From an uncultured Bacteroidota bacterium (lineage in GTDB: Bacteria; Bacteroidota; Bacteroidia; Chitinophagales; Chitinophagaceae), in NCBI GenBank assembly GCA_903835005.1, contig CAILLK010000141.1:42750-106749 (forward strand): a stretch of DNA of 64,000 nucleotides, written 5' to 3'. Position numbers and translations under genes: made by a program. Positions 51,822-61,165 of the stretch are shown here, piece after piece; within the stretch, counting starts at the first letter, position 1, and every line of letters begins with the position of its first letter. The notes below the pieces were generated by a model that was not told the origin of the DNA, made no database searches, and saw nothing but the letters and a program-made list of their open reading frames with translations.

Positions 51822-52583
51822 ATGCCTCATTGGGAAATAATTTTCTTTTTTCTGATCATTTCATTTGTCTACTCCTCGGTGGGCTTTGGGGGAGGATCCA
51901 GTTACCTGGCTGTTCTTACTCTTTATTCATTCCCTTTCCAGGAAATGAAACTTACGGCATTGGTATGCAATATAATAGTTGTAACCGGCGGAACTTTCCT
52001 CTATATCCGGCATAAACAGGTTGATTGGAAAAAAGTTATTCCAATTGTAGCTGTTAGTATACCGATGGCGTTTTTCGGGGCAAGACTGAAACTAAGTGAA
52101 AATAACTTTTTTATTATTCTTGGCTTCTGCCTTATTGTAGCAGCATTATTACTTTGGGTCAAAACAAAATCGCTGGAACAATCAGGATCTGGTGTACTTA
52201 AAAGTAATTATGCAAGAGATGGAATGTTAGGGGGGGCCATCGGCTTTTTATCAGGTATGGTAGGGATAGGAGGAGGCATTTTTCTTTCCCCTGTTCTTAA
52301 CCTTGTGAAATGGGATACTCCAAAAAAAATAGCAGCAACTGCCAGTTTTTTTATTTTGGTAAATTCAGTTTCAGGGATAGCCGGACAACTTTCGGCTGCT
52401 AACAAGGGAATAAATTTTAGCCACATTGGATTGTTGGCTGCCTCTGTGCTCATTGGTGGTCAGGCAGGTTCCCGGATGGGAATTACTAAGTTTAATCCTC
52501 TTATTATTCGCCGTATAACAGCGTTGGTAGTGCTGGTTGCGGGGATTGAGGTGCTGCATAAGCATTTACATTTAGTTCATTAA
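51822..52583 (+). CDS. TauE/SafE family sulfite/organosulfur exporter
   Basis: 253 residues with about eight membrane helices. The duplicated signature is visible as SSVGFGGGSSYLAVL at the N-terminus and GFLSGMVGIGGGIFLSPVL in the second half. The family exports sulfite, sulfoacetate or related anions; the gene product could be an uptake carrier for another anion. It forms a probable operon with the porin. It ends 13 bases from the convergent response-regulator gene. Confidence 0.88.
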   Translation: MPHWEIIFFFLIISFVYSSVGFGGGSSYLAVLTLYSFPFQEMKLTALVCNIIVVTGGTFLYIRHKQVDWKKVIPIVAVSIPMAFFGARLKLSENNFFIILGFCLIVAALLLWVKTKSLEQSGSGVLKSNYARDGMLGGAIGFLSGMVGIGGGIFLSPVLNLVKWDTPKKIAATASFFILVNSVSGIAGQLSAANKGINFSHIGLLAASVLIGGQAGSRMGITKFNPLIIRRITALVVLVAGIEVLHKHLHLVH

Positions 52584-52596
52584 TAGAGATGAGAAC

Positions 52597-53325
52597 TCAT
52601 GATCCGAATCTGTACTTGTCTATTATCTTCTGCACGTCTTCCCTGTAAGTGTTCCCTACTGTCAGTAATTCTCCTTTTATACGCATCACATTTCCATCTA
52701 TCTCACTGACGTAATTGAGATTCACAATAAATGATTTGTTGATGCGGATAAAAAACGGATGTCCTTTCAACTGGTCTTCAAAGTGCTGCATGGTGCTGTG
52801 CACAATTATTTTTCCATGGTCAGTCCATAGTCTGATATAGTTCTTCAGGCCTTCTACAAACCATAATTCCTTAAGGTCAATCTTCACCATCTTCCCCTCT
52901 GATTTAATAAAAAGAAGAGTATCGGCGCCGGTAGCAATATTTCCCTTTCTTTCAGTTACAGCATCCTTCTCCTTCGTTATAAGGTCAGTAGCTTTGTTGA
53001 GGGCTTTAATAAATCTGTCGAAGGTGACAGGTTTCAACAGATAATCTGCTGCATTGAGGTTATAGCTCTCCACCGCAAATTCGGAATAGGCCGTTGTAAA
53101 GATCACTTTTGGCGGGTTCTTCAGCGCCCTAATAAAATCCATGCCATTAATCTCCGGCATGTTTATGTCAAGAAGCAGCAGATCCACTGCCTGCCTGTTA
53201 AGTACTGCAAAAGCTTCGAGTGCATTGGCGCATACGCCTGCCAGTTCCAGGCCCTGCATCTTCTGCACATAGTTCTGCAGCAGTTCCCTGGCCAGCGGCT
53301 CGTCATCCACAATTAATATTTTCAT
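52597..53325 (-). CDS. LytTR-type response regulator
   Basis: 242 residues. The receiver domain has the phosphoacceptor D53 in LLLLDINMPE and the acidic pair D7-D8. The C-terminal LytTR DNA-binding domain starts about residue 140 (LFIKSEGKMVKIDLKELWFVEG, then KGHPFFIRINKSFIVNLNYV). It is activated by the histidine kinase whose gene ends 3 bases upstream. Targets are unknown. A 10-bp inverted repeat beside the kinase promoter region could be an operator. Confidence 0.93.
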   Translation of the reverse strand: MKILIVDDEPLARELLQNYVQKMQGLELAGVCANALEAFAVLNRQAVDLLLLDINMPEINGMDFIRALKNPPKVIFTTAYSEFAVESYNLNAADYLLKPVTFDRFIKALNKATDLITKEKDAVTERKGNIATGADTLLFIKSEGKMVKIDLKELWFVEGLKNYIRLWTDHGKIIVHSTMQHFEDQLKGHPFFIRINKSFIVNLNYVSEIDGNVMRIKGELLTVGNTYREDVQKIIDKYRFGS

Positions 53326-53328
53326 AAG

Positions 53329-54432
53329 TCAGGCAAGTTCTATTTGTAAACAGGTAATATAGCAATTTCCTTCCACTCCCGATTTAAAGTTGTATTTGCC
53401 AGGGTAGAGCAGATCAAGTCGTTTTTTAAGATTAATCAGGCCTATGCCTTCATTCTTTTCCAGATGGTTTTTGGTATCGGCCTTAAAGCTATTCCTTGAA
53501 TTAATGGCCAGAACAGTATTGTTTATTTCAATCCGGAAATCTATAAAGTAATCGCTGCTTATAAAACCTGTGCCATGCTTGAATACATTTTCCAGTATGG
53601 GTATCCACAACAGGGGGGGAATGGTGTATGGCTTATCGGCAGCAATGTTGAAATGAAGATTATCTTTCCTGGTCAGCCGTAATAATTCCAGGTCAATATA
53701 TGCTTCCATAATTTCTTTTTCCTTGGCAAAAGTTACTTCATGGGTATTCGATTCATATAATAAATAGCGGAGAATGGCCGACAGCTTGGCGACAACCTCA
53801 GACGCCATATCCGACTTTGTTACTGTGAGCGAATACAGATTATTAAGTGTGTTGAACAGAAAATGCGGGTTGATCTGGCTTTTGAGAAACTTCAGTTCCG
53901 TTTCTACCTGTTGCTTTTGTGCTTCTTCACTTTTTCTTTTTTGCAGTTTGTAATCCCACATATACCAGGCTACAGTAAAAACAGCGATGTAGATAAGCAA
54001 TGAAAAGACCCAGCTGATTGCCTCAAAGAAAATAATCCAGCGGGTTTTAAAATTTACTCTCAACGCATTTAAAATAGTAACATCATCCATTTCAATTTTC
54101 GGGAAATGCACATCCAGCATTTCAAAGAATCCGGACAATACCAGCCCTGCTAAATACAAGAGGGGTAGCAGGATGAGAAAATATTGTTTGTACTTTTTTG
54201 CAACAAAATACCGGGGTACCAGCACAAGGTTATTGACATAAAAAACGAGGACAAAAATTAAGGTAGTTGTGGCCCTGAATAAAAGATACCATTTCTGGGG
54301 ATAGTGATACGCTGCCCGCCTTCCGTAAAAATTAAGCCCAAACTCAAGCAGTGCAGCAACAATCCAGAAATACAGGTTTAGTGCCAGCCTGCTGCCCGCG
54401 AACTTTAATATACGTTGCATTGATCGGTTCAT
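53329..54432 (-). CDS. LytS/YehU-type sensor histidine kinase
   Basis: 367 residues. About four membrane helices (to residue ~175) are followed by a coiled segment and the His_kinase domain: FLKSQINPHFLFNTLNNLYSL contains the phosphorylated His; the ATP-binding end has PPLLWIPILENVFKHG and GIGLINLKKRLDLLYPG. It sends phosphate to the downstream LytTR regulator. The input signal is unknown. It diverges from the beta-lactamase-like gene at 54619. Confidence 0.93.
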   Translation of the reverse strand: MNRSMQRILKFAGSRLALNLYFWIVAALLEFGLNFYGRRAAYHYPQKWYLLFRATTTLIFVLVFYVNNLVLVPRYFVAKKYKQYFLILLPLLYLAGLVLSGFFEMLDVHFPKIEMDDVTILNALRVNFKTRWIIFFEAISWVFSLLIYIAVFTVAWYMWDYKLQKRKSEEAQKQQVETELKFLKSQINPHFLFNTLNNLYSLTVTKSDMASEVVAKLSAILRYLLYESNTHEVTFAKEKEIMEAYIDLELLRLTRKDNLHFNIAADKPYTIPPLLWIPILENVFKHGTGFISSDYFIDFRIEINNTVLAINSRNSFKADTKNHLEKNEGIGLINLKKRLDLLYPGKYNFKSGVEGNCYITCLQIELA

Positions 54433-54473
54433 AAGTACAAAGGAGCTTGATAACGCTTTAATCAGGAAATAAG

Positions 54474-54559
54474 TTACACCAAATTAATGAAAACAGGGAC
54501 GAAATTATCTTTTCACCTGGAAAATTTGCTTCGTCAAAAATGCAGACAGTTTGGTGTAA
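54474..54559. repeat. 10-bp inverted repeat in the kinase/hydrolase divergent spacer
   Basis: TTACACCAAA (54474-54483) and its perfect complement TTTGGTGTAA (54550-54559), 66 bases apart. They lie between the divergent histidine kinase (54432) and the beta-lactamase-fold gene (54619). An operator for the LytTR regulator is plausible, but typical LytTR sites are direct repeats, so this is uncertain. Confidence 0.5.
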
Positions 54560-54618
54560 TAAATTATTTAAGGCCTCTGTTACATGCTTGCTTTGTACCC
54601 GAAACTAAAACCAAAAAA

Positions 54619-55959
54619 ATGAAAAAACTACTAACAATGGCATTAGCTGCAGCATCGCTGACAACCGCCACCGCACAGCCATCAAAAGCAAAACTGGACA
54701 GCCTGATGGATTTTTATGACAAGGAATATCATTTCAACGGTGTTGCGTTTATATCCTGGAAAGGGGAAATACTGCTTAATAAGGGATTTGGATACAGGGA
54801 CGTGGAAAACCAGGTGAGAAATGATGAACAGACCGTTTTTATGATAGGCTCCAATACCAAGCAGTTTACGGCAGAAGTAATACTGATGCTTGTTAAGGAA
54901 AACAAGATGGCATTTGAAGACAAACTGAGCAAGTATTTCCCGGAATATCCGCAGGGAGATAAGATAACCATCAATAATTTGCTAACGCATACTTCTGGCA
55001 TCTATAATTATACTGAAGACACCTCCTGGCAGGCAAAACCAGTGCAAAGTAGGAACAGGGAGACTATGATGGCACTCTTTGAGAACAAGCCATTGCTATT
55101 TGCCCCCGGCGAAAAATTTGAGTACAGTAATTCCAATTATATGCTGCTGGGTTATATTATAGAAAAGATTACCGGCCAGAAATATGAACAGGTGGTAAGA
55201 GACCGTATTTTAACGCCTCTTGGAATGACCCATTCAGGCTTCGACTACGTACACCTGCATGATACCAATAAGGCTTCTGGTTACTATACTATACAAGGCG
55301 ACTTGCATAATCCTGCCCCGGTTTCGGACTCCACTGTTTTGTTTGCCGCTGGTGGCCTTTACAGCAATGCAGCCGATCTTTTTAAATGGCACAATGCCCT
55401 TGGTAATTATACATTACTGCCAAAGGAATGGCAGGAAAAAGCCTTTGTTCCTTTTAAGCATAAATATGGCTATGGCTGGATGATTGATACTGTTTTTGGA
55501 AGGAGGAGTATTGGCCATACAGGAGGTGTGCCCGGCTTTTACACTTATGAAACACGCATACCTGAAGATGATGTATGCATTCTGTTATTGCAGAATTGCG
55601 AATTACCGGCAATGGATAATAATACTATCTGCATCAATATTATGAAGGCAATTTATAAGAAAGACTATAAGCTCCCAGAGCCCAAGAAAGAAGTAGCAGT
55701 AGGCGCTGAAATACTGAAACAGTATGCCGGTGTTTACCAGGTTATGCCGGGTTTCACCATAACCATTTCTGTAAAGGAGAATGAACTGTATGCCCAAGGT
55801 ACCGATCAGGATGAGTTTGTAATAAAAGCCGAAAGCGAAGCGAAATTTTACAGTAAAACAATCGGTGCTGGAATTGAGTTTAAGAAGGATGATAGCGGCA
55901 AAGTGAAGCAGTTAATACTGACGCAGGGCGGTCAAAAGATACCTGCATCAAGGATTTAA
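54619..55959 (+). CDS. Beta-lactamase-fold serine hydrolase (class C/PBP4-like)
   Basis: 446 residues from the ATG at 54619. The open frame extends to 54487, but only the later ATG gives a good signal peptide (MKKLLTMALAAASLTTATA). Active-site motifs: SNTK at 78-81, YSN at 169-171 and HTGG beginning at H300. This family includes DD-peptidases, esterases and class C beta-lactamases. A ~110-residue C-terminal lipocalin-like domain (about residue 335 onward) is present. It is exported, likely periplasmic. Its role cannot be narrowed further. Confidence 0.9.
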   Translation: MKKLLTMALAAASLTTATAQPSKAKLDSLMDFYDKEYHFNGVAFISWKGEILLNKGFGYRDVENQVRNDEQTVFMIGSNTKQFTAEVILMLVKENKMAFEDKLSKYFPEYPQGDKITINNLLTHTSGIYNYTEDTSWQAKPVQSRNRETMMALFENKPLLFAPGEKFEYSNSNYMLLGYIIEKITGQKYEQVVRDRILTPLGMTHSGFDYVHLHDTNKASGYYTIQGDLHNPAPVSDSTVLFAAGGLYSNAADLFKWHNALGNYTLLPKEWQEKAFVPFKHKYGYGWMIDTVFGRRSIGHTGGVPGFYTYETRIPEDDVCILLLQNCELPAMDNNTICINIMKAIYKKDYKLPEPKKEVAVGAEILKQYAGVYQVMPGFTITISVKENELYAQGTDQDEFVIKAESEAKFYSKTIGAGIEFKKDDSGKVKQLILTQGGQKIPASRI

Positions 55960-56108
55960 CCGGTAATATTGATCCTGGAAATAGTATTGCATATATAAAT
56001 AAAGTATATAATTTGCTGACTAATATCAGTAAATTTATTAACGCACCTTAAGTGCAATACATGATATACATCAGCTTTAACGTGAATTGGTTTGACTAAT
56101 TTTCGGGC

Positions 56109-56462
56109 ATGTATCGGTTAACTTTATTACTATTTATGGTTATTGCTTTTATCTCGCCTCTTCATGTGATGGCTGGTAATCATGATGTTGTTACAGCGAA
56201 ATTTAAGGTAAACGGTGTGTGTGCAAAATGCAAAAAGCGGATTGAGGAGGCGGCTTACATAAAAGGTGTAAAATATGCCGGCTGGGATGTGGACAGTCAT
56301 CAGCTCACTTTAAAATACGACTCTTCAAAAACATCGCCTGATCTTATATTGGGAAGTATAGCAAAAGCGGGACATGATGCCGGCAACATTAAGGCCACAC
56401 AGGCCGATTATGACAAACTGCCATCCTGTTGCCGGTACAGAGACGGAGTAAAAATTCATTGA
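56109..56462 (+). CDS. Exported HMA-domain metal-binding protein
   Basis: 117 residues. A signal peptide (about 1-22) is followed by a heavy-metal-associated domain: VTAKFKVNGVCAKCKKRIEEAAY has the CxxC metal site (CAKC) and SIAKAGHDAGNI is the conserved loop. A C-terminal CC pair (PSCCRY) may add ligands. It probably carries copper or another soft metal in the periplasm. It ends 4 bases before the TonB receptor gene, so the two are co-transcribed. Confidence 0.88.
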   Translation: MYRLTLLLFMVIAFISPLHVMAGNHDVVTAKFKVNGVCAKCKKRIEEAAYIKGVKYAGWDVDSHQLTLKYDSSKTSPDLILGSIAKAGHDAGNIKATQADYDKLPSCCRYRDGVKIH

Positions 56463-56466
56463 AACT

Positions 56467-58734
56467 ATGAAGCAGCGGGTCATTCTGGTTTTATTGAGTT
56501 GCCTGCTTATGGTAGTTTTTGAAGCCAATGCGCAGCATACCCGAAATATAGCTGTAACTGTAAGGCTGGTAAATGATAAAGGGGCAAGGGAACTGGCAGA
56601 AGGCGCTACAGTAGCAATACCCGGAACTGAAACAGGAGGGTTTACAGATAAATACGGACAATTTATGCTGCTCGTACCCGACAATATACTGTGGCTGGTG
56701 GCTAGCTATACAGGTTATACTCCGGATACGGTTTTGCTGCAGCCCGGGATCAATGAATACAGTATAGAGCTGGCAATGCTGCGATCCTTGAAAGAAGTGG
56801 TTATCAGCGAGAAGGTAAAGACTACAGAAATGAGTCTTATTGATCCGCTCAATACCCTGAAGATAGGAGGGACTGAATTACTGAAAGCTGCCTGCTGCAA
56901 TCTGAGCGAAAGCTTTGAAACAACCCCTTCGGTTGATGTGGCTTTTACCGATGCGGTTACAGGCTACAAGCAGGTGCGGCTGCTTGGGCTGGCAGGGCCA
57001 TATACTTTGGTCACACAGGAGAATATACCTGAGTTGCACGGGCTGGCAGCCATTACCGGCCTTACCTTCACCCCCGGCCCGTGGATAGAAAGTATGCAGC
57101 TCACCAAGGGCACCGGCAGTGTGGTGAATGGTTTTGAGAGTGTTGCCGGCCAGATAAATATAGAATTGCTGAAACCATTTGATGGTGAAAAATGGTTCTT
57201 CAACCTGTACCAAAGCTCTCAGGGCCGCACCGAGGCCAACGTGAATTACCGGCACAGATTCAGAAAAAATCTAGGCACCAACCTGCTGGTACATGCCAGC
57301 TCGCAATACCTGAAACTGGACCAGAATAAAGACCATTTCCTCGATCAGCCACTGGGCAGCCAGTTCAATATCCTGAACCGGTGGATCTATAATGACCCAA
57401 AGGGCTGGATGCTGCAGGCGGGGGTGAAGTTTCTTTATGCGCAGGGCTACGGAGGTGAATGGGACTACAAACCCGGCGACCCGCAAACAGAAGGCAATCC
57501 GTGGGGATACCAGTATACTACCTTGAGGCTTGAAGACTGGGCCAAGATTGCCAGGGTATTCAGCAGCAGGCCCGCTACCAGTCTTGGATTACAGTTGTCC
57601 AATGTTAACTATTACCAGGATGCTGTATACGGGCCACGGGAGTATACCTGCCTGCAGAACAGTTTTTATGCCAACCTTATCTTCCAGACCTACATCAACA
57701 CCACCAACAACACTCTTAAGACGGGAATGAGTTTCAGTATGGATAAATATTATGAAGACTTTGCGGGGGGGATTTATAACCGGAATGAAATGGTGCCGGG
57801 GGTCTTCTGCGAATATGCATTGAAGTTTTCTGATCAGTTCAACCTTATAGCCGGGCTACGAGGTGACTATGATAATATTTATGGGGCCTTTGCCACACCA
57901 AGGCTGCACCTCAGGTATGCTCCGTTTAAGCGAACTACACTGCGTGCATCGGCTGGCAGGGCAGAAAGAACAGCCAATATCTTAGCAGAGAATATTGGCT
58001 ATATGGCCAGCAGCAGGCAGATCAACATTGAAAACCCGGTACCGGGTAAAGCTTATGGCCTGAATCCTGAGGTGGCCTGGAATGCAGGTCTCAACCTGGC
58101 TCATAAATTCAAGATAGGGCTGCGGGAAGCAGCGATAGGACTTGATTATTACTACACCTGGTTCCAGAGCCAGGTGGTAGTGGATATCAATGATCCGGGA
58201 TTTCTTAGCTTTTATAACCTGCAGGGCCGTTCGTTTGCCAATAGTTTTTCGGCGCAGCTTGATTATGAGCTGATCCACAACCTGAATCTGCGGCTGGCCT
58301 ACCGGTATTTCCAGGTAATGACAACCTATACTGGTACGCTCGAAGAAAAACCTTTTGTGCCGGCCAACAGAGCATTTCTGAATGCAGATTATGCAACCCG
58401 GAACAAGTGGAAATTTGACTATACAATCCAGTTTGTGGGCACCCAGCGCACACCTGGAGTAACGCATATCCATGGAGGCCTCTATCCCGGCGGCGTTAAC
58501 CAGTCGCCCTCCTATATTGTAATGAATGCACAGGTTACCAAAGTATTCTCTGATCTGTTTGAAGTTTATGCCGGCTGCGAAAACCCCTTCAATTATATGC
58601 AGCACGATGCTATAATAGGTGCATCAGATGCATTCGGGCCTGAGTTTGATGCATCCCTGATCTGGGGGCCAATGATGGGGCGTAATATTTATTCGGGGCT
58701 ACGGTACCGGATAAAGGAAAAACCGGCCAGGTAA
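56467..58734 (+). CDS. TonB-dependent receptor, probable metal-linked
   Basis: 755 residues. A signal peptide (about 1-22) is followed by a carboxypeptidase-regulatory-like Ig domain (AEGATVAIPGTETGGFTDKYGQF), the plug (GTELLKAACCNLSESFETTPSVDV, QVRLLGLAGPYTL) and an outer membrane barrel. It imports ligands through the outer membrane using TonB energy. The ACCNLSESF segment with its Cys pair, and the upstream HMA protein, suggest a metal or metal-chelate substrate. That is inference. Confidence 0.9.
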   Translation: MKQRVILVLLSCLLMVVFEANAQHTRNIAVTVRLVNDKGARELAEGATVAIPGTETGGFTDKYGQFMLLVPDNILWLVASYTGYTPDTVLLQPGINEYSIELAMLRSLKEVVISEKVKTTEMSLIDPLNTLKIGGTELLKAACCNLSESFETTPSVDVAFTDAVTGYKQVRLLGLAGPYTLVTQENIPELHGLAAITGLTFTPGPWIESMQLTKGTGSVVNGFESVAGQINIELLKPFDGEKWFFNLYQSSQGRTEANVNYRHRFRKNLGTNLLVHASSQYLKLDQNKDHFLDQPLGSQFNILNRWIYNDPKGWMLQAGVKFLYAQGYGGEWDYKPGDPQTEGNPWGYQYTTLRLEDWAKIARVFSSRPATSLGLQLSNVNYYQDAVYGPREYTCLQNSFYANLIFQTYINTTNNTLKTGMSFSMDKYYEDFAGGIYNRNEMVPGVFCEYALKFSDQFNLIAGLRGDYDNIYGAFATPRLHLRYAPFKRTTLRASAGRAERTANILAENIGYMASSRQINIENPVPGKAYGLNPEVAWNAGLNLAHKFKIGLREAAIGLDYYYTWFQSQVVVDINDPGFLSFYNLQGRSFANSFSAQLDYELIHNLNLRLAYRYFQVMTTYTGTLEEKPFVPANRAFLNADYATRNKWKFDYTIQFVGTQRTPGVTHIHGGLYPGGVNQSPSYIVMNAQVTKVFSDLFEVYAGCENPFNYMQHDAIIGASDAFGPEFDASLIWGPMMGRNIYSGLRYRIKEKPAR

Positions 58735-58812
58735 AAGCGCTGAAATTCAAAACTACCCACCGTTCGAAAAAATAAAAAGCCCTACGCAATAAATACGCTT
58801 AGGAATTCCGCA

Positions 58813-59508
58813 TCAATGATTCAGTGACTTTTGAATAATTTCTGCCAGCCTATGTGCCCAAACAGCATATTCCTTACCGGAAGGATGCAACCCGTCGGCA
58901 GCCAGGTATTCGGGCTTATTGCCATTATCACGGGTACTGGCTGTGATATCCAGGTAATGGCATTTGCGTGCAAGGGTTATTTCTTTGCAGGCGGTATTAT
59001 ATTCGTCTATTTCCTTCGCAATCTGATTCCTGTCCCTTCCCTCAGCGAAAGGCGTCACGCCCCAGTCGGGTATAGATAAAACAAATACCCTGTCGGGATT
59101 GCCACCAGCAAAGGCAACAGCCTGATTGAGCAATTGCATGTATTCCTGCCTGTAATTATCCACGCTTCTGCCCCGGTATTGGTTGTTAACCCCGATAAGC
59201 AGCGTAACGAATGAAAAAGCCTCCCGGATATTATGTTCGCGTATTGAGGCAGCCAGTTCATCAGTAGTCCATCCGGTAGTGGCTATTATTACCGGATCAG
59301 CTACATCCAGATGCTTATCACGCAAAAGGCTTACAGTCTGAAAGGGGAAATTGTCCTTATGAGGTACTTGTTCCCCTATTGTATAAGAATCGCCGAGGGC
59401 GAGGTAGGTGTACATATGTTTTTCTTGTTTCTGATTAATAAATGAATCAAGACAAAAGGCTGTCAAACTTAAAACGATACTAAAGATAACCCTGAACTCA
59501 ATTTTCAT
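58813..59508 (-). CDS. SGNH/GDSL-type esterase
   Basis: 231 residues from the ATG at 59508; the open frame reaches 59529. A hydrophobic start (FRVIFSIVLSLTAFCLDSFI) suggests an exported or anchored form. The GDSYTIG block holds the catalytic S41; LIGVNNQYRG supplies the Asn/Gly oxyanion residues, and DGLHPSGKEYA the Asp/His pair. The four SGNH blocks are complete. It is a lipase/acyl esterase; substrate unknown. Transcribed alone. Confidence 0.9.
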   Translation of the reverse strand: MKIEFRVIFSIVLSLTAFCLDSFINQKQEKHMYTYLALGDSYTIGEQVPHKDNFPFQTVSLLRDKHLDVADPVIIATTGWTTDELAASIREHNIREAFSFVTLLIGVNNQYRGRSVDNYRQEYMQLLNQAVAFAGGNPDRVFVLSIPDWGVTPFAEGRDRNQIAKEIDEYNTACKEITLARKCHYLDITASTRDNGNKPEYLAADGLHPSGKEYAVWAHRLAEIIQKSLNH

Positions 59509-59682
59509 GCTTAAAAATATAATTACCAATTATACCTACGCAAGAAATAAAGAACTGGTTTTAGTCTTAATATGCTTTGGTCCCTATTGTCCAACCTGTA
59601 ATTGTATTTTGCTTTATGGTATTCTATGCGAGCTTTGAAGTTAATATCCAATACTAAAAGGGGTAAGTTCAAATTTTATTTT

Positions 59683-61059
59683 CTATTTCACAAACACTGT
59701 CTTAATATTCACAAACTCCCTTATTCCGAATGCGCTTAATTCACGGCCGTAACCGCTTTGTTTTATTCCTCCGAATGGCAACCTGGGATCGGAATGCGCA
59801 TAATCATTCACATAGCAGTTGCCTGCCTCAAATTCTTCTGCGGCCAGATTTTCGGCATGGTTTATATTCCTGGAAATGATACCACCTGCGAGTCCGTAAA
59901 TACTGTCGTTGGCAATCTTTAAGGCATCCTTTTCATCCTTAGCTTCTATTATAGCAGCTACAGGCCCAAACAATTCTTCGTTATAAGCCGGCATTCCTTT
60001 TTTTACATTGGTAAGCACCGTGGCGGGATAGTATGAGCCGGCTCCAACAGGTATATATCCGCCGCAAACCAATCTGGCTCCTTTTTCTATACTTTTCAGC
60101 ACTTGCTCATGCAGCTGATCTCTCAGGTCAGGTCTCGCCAAAGGCCCGATCCTGTTACTGCTATCCATAGGATCGCCAAATGTTACCATTTTCATTTGTT
60201 CGGAAAATCTCCGCTCAAATTCTTTCTTTACGGACTTTACCACAACAAACCTTTTGGCCGCTATACAGCTCTGGCCGCTATTGACCAGCCTGCCCCTTAA
60301 TGCTATTTCAACAGCTACATCCATATCCGCATCTTCCAGTATTATATAGGCATCGCTTCCGCCCAGTTCCAGAACGCATTTCTTGAGGTTTCTGCCAGCA
60401 GCCTCTGCAACCTTACTTCCAGCAGAAGTGCTGCCGGTTAAGGTAACAGCAGCAATTGCAGGATTATCTATCAGTCTTTCAACATGGGAGGATGGTATCA
60501 GTAAGGTCTGGAGCAAACCGGCTGGCGCACCGGCATCCTTTAAAACTTTTTCAATAGCCAATGCGCATGCACTCACGTTAGAAGCATGCTTCAGCAGCAT
60601 TACATTGCCAGCCATTACAGCCGGCGCCATTGCCCTGAATACCTGCCAGTAGGGGAAGTTCCAGGGCATGATAGCAAGAATGATACCCAGTGGCTGAAAT
60701 GCAACATAGCTCTTACGGGCTTCAGTTGCCACGATTTCATTTGCGAGGAAATTGGCACCTTCACGGGCATAAAATTCCAGCGCCTTAGCACATTTCTCCA
60801 CCTCATCCCTGCTCTGCTGAACGGGCTTACCCATTTCTTCAGTAGCCAGAAGAGCGAGACTTTCCCTTTCCTTCCTTAACTGACCGGCTATATTTATAAG
60901 TAAATCAGCCCTTTTAGGGAAAGAAAGCAAACGCCAATCCTCAAACGTTTTAAGAGAATTTCTGATCGCATTATCCACTGATTTTTCATTATGCACCCTG
61001 TAGGTGCCGATAGTTTTACCGGTAGCCGGGTTAATAGAAACCAGGTGTTCTCTTGGCAT
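59683..61059 (-). CDS. Aldehyde dehydrogenase (succinate-semialdehyde-type)
   Basis: 458 residues. NFPYWQVFRAMAPAVMAGNVMLLKHASN binds NAD(P); the general-base Glu is in LELGGSDAYIIL and the nucleophile is C265 in GQSCIAAKRF. C-terminal DYAHSDPRLPFGGIKQSGYGREL is characteristic of the GabD/Sad branch. It oxidises an aldehyde to an acid, most likely succinate semialdehyde. Minus-strand TAATTTTG at 61080-61073 is a possible -7 element. Confidence 0.93.
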   Translation of the reverse strand: MPREHLVSINPATGKTIGTYRVHNEKSVDNAIRNSLKTFEDWRLLSFPKRADLLINIAGQLRKERESLALLATEEMGKPVQQSRDEVEKCAKALEFYAREGANFLANEIVATEARKSYVAFQPLGIILAIMPWNFPYWQVFRAMAPAVMAGNVMLLKHASNVSACALAIEKVLKDAGAPAGLLQTLLIPSSHVERLIDNPAIAAVTLTGSTSAGSKVAEAAGRNLKKCVLELGGSDAYIILEDADMDVAVEIALRGRLVNSGQSCIAAKRFVVVKSVKKEFERRFSEQMKMVTFGDPMDSSNRIGPLARPDLRDQLHEQVLKSIEKGARLVCGGYIPVGAGSYYPATVLTNVKKGMPAYNEELFGPVAAIIEAKDEKDALKIANDSIYGLAGGIISRNINHAENLAAEEFEAGNCYVNDYAHSDPRLPFGGIKQSGYGRELSAFGIREFVNIKTVFVK

Positions 61060-61165
61060 TGTTTTTTTTGAACAAAATTAAATAACCCTTTCCTAACAAA
61101 ACGTTTTTATAATTTCGCCTCACATTTTTTAACCATCATTTTCTCGCTGATTTTTAAAATAAGCA

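Noticed and set aside
54487..54618. Earlier start for the serine hydrolase
   Set aside because: The 44 extra residues hide the clear signal peptide that begins at 54619, so the later start is used.
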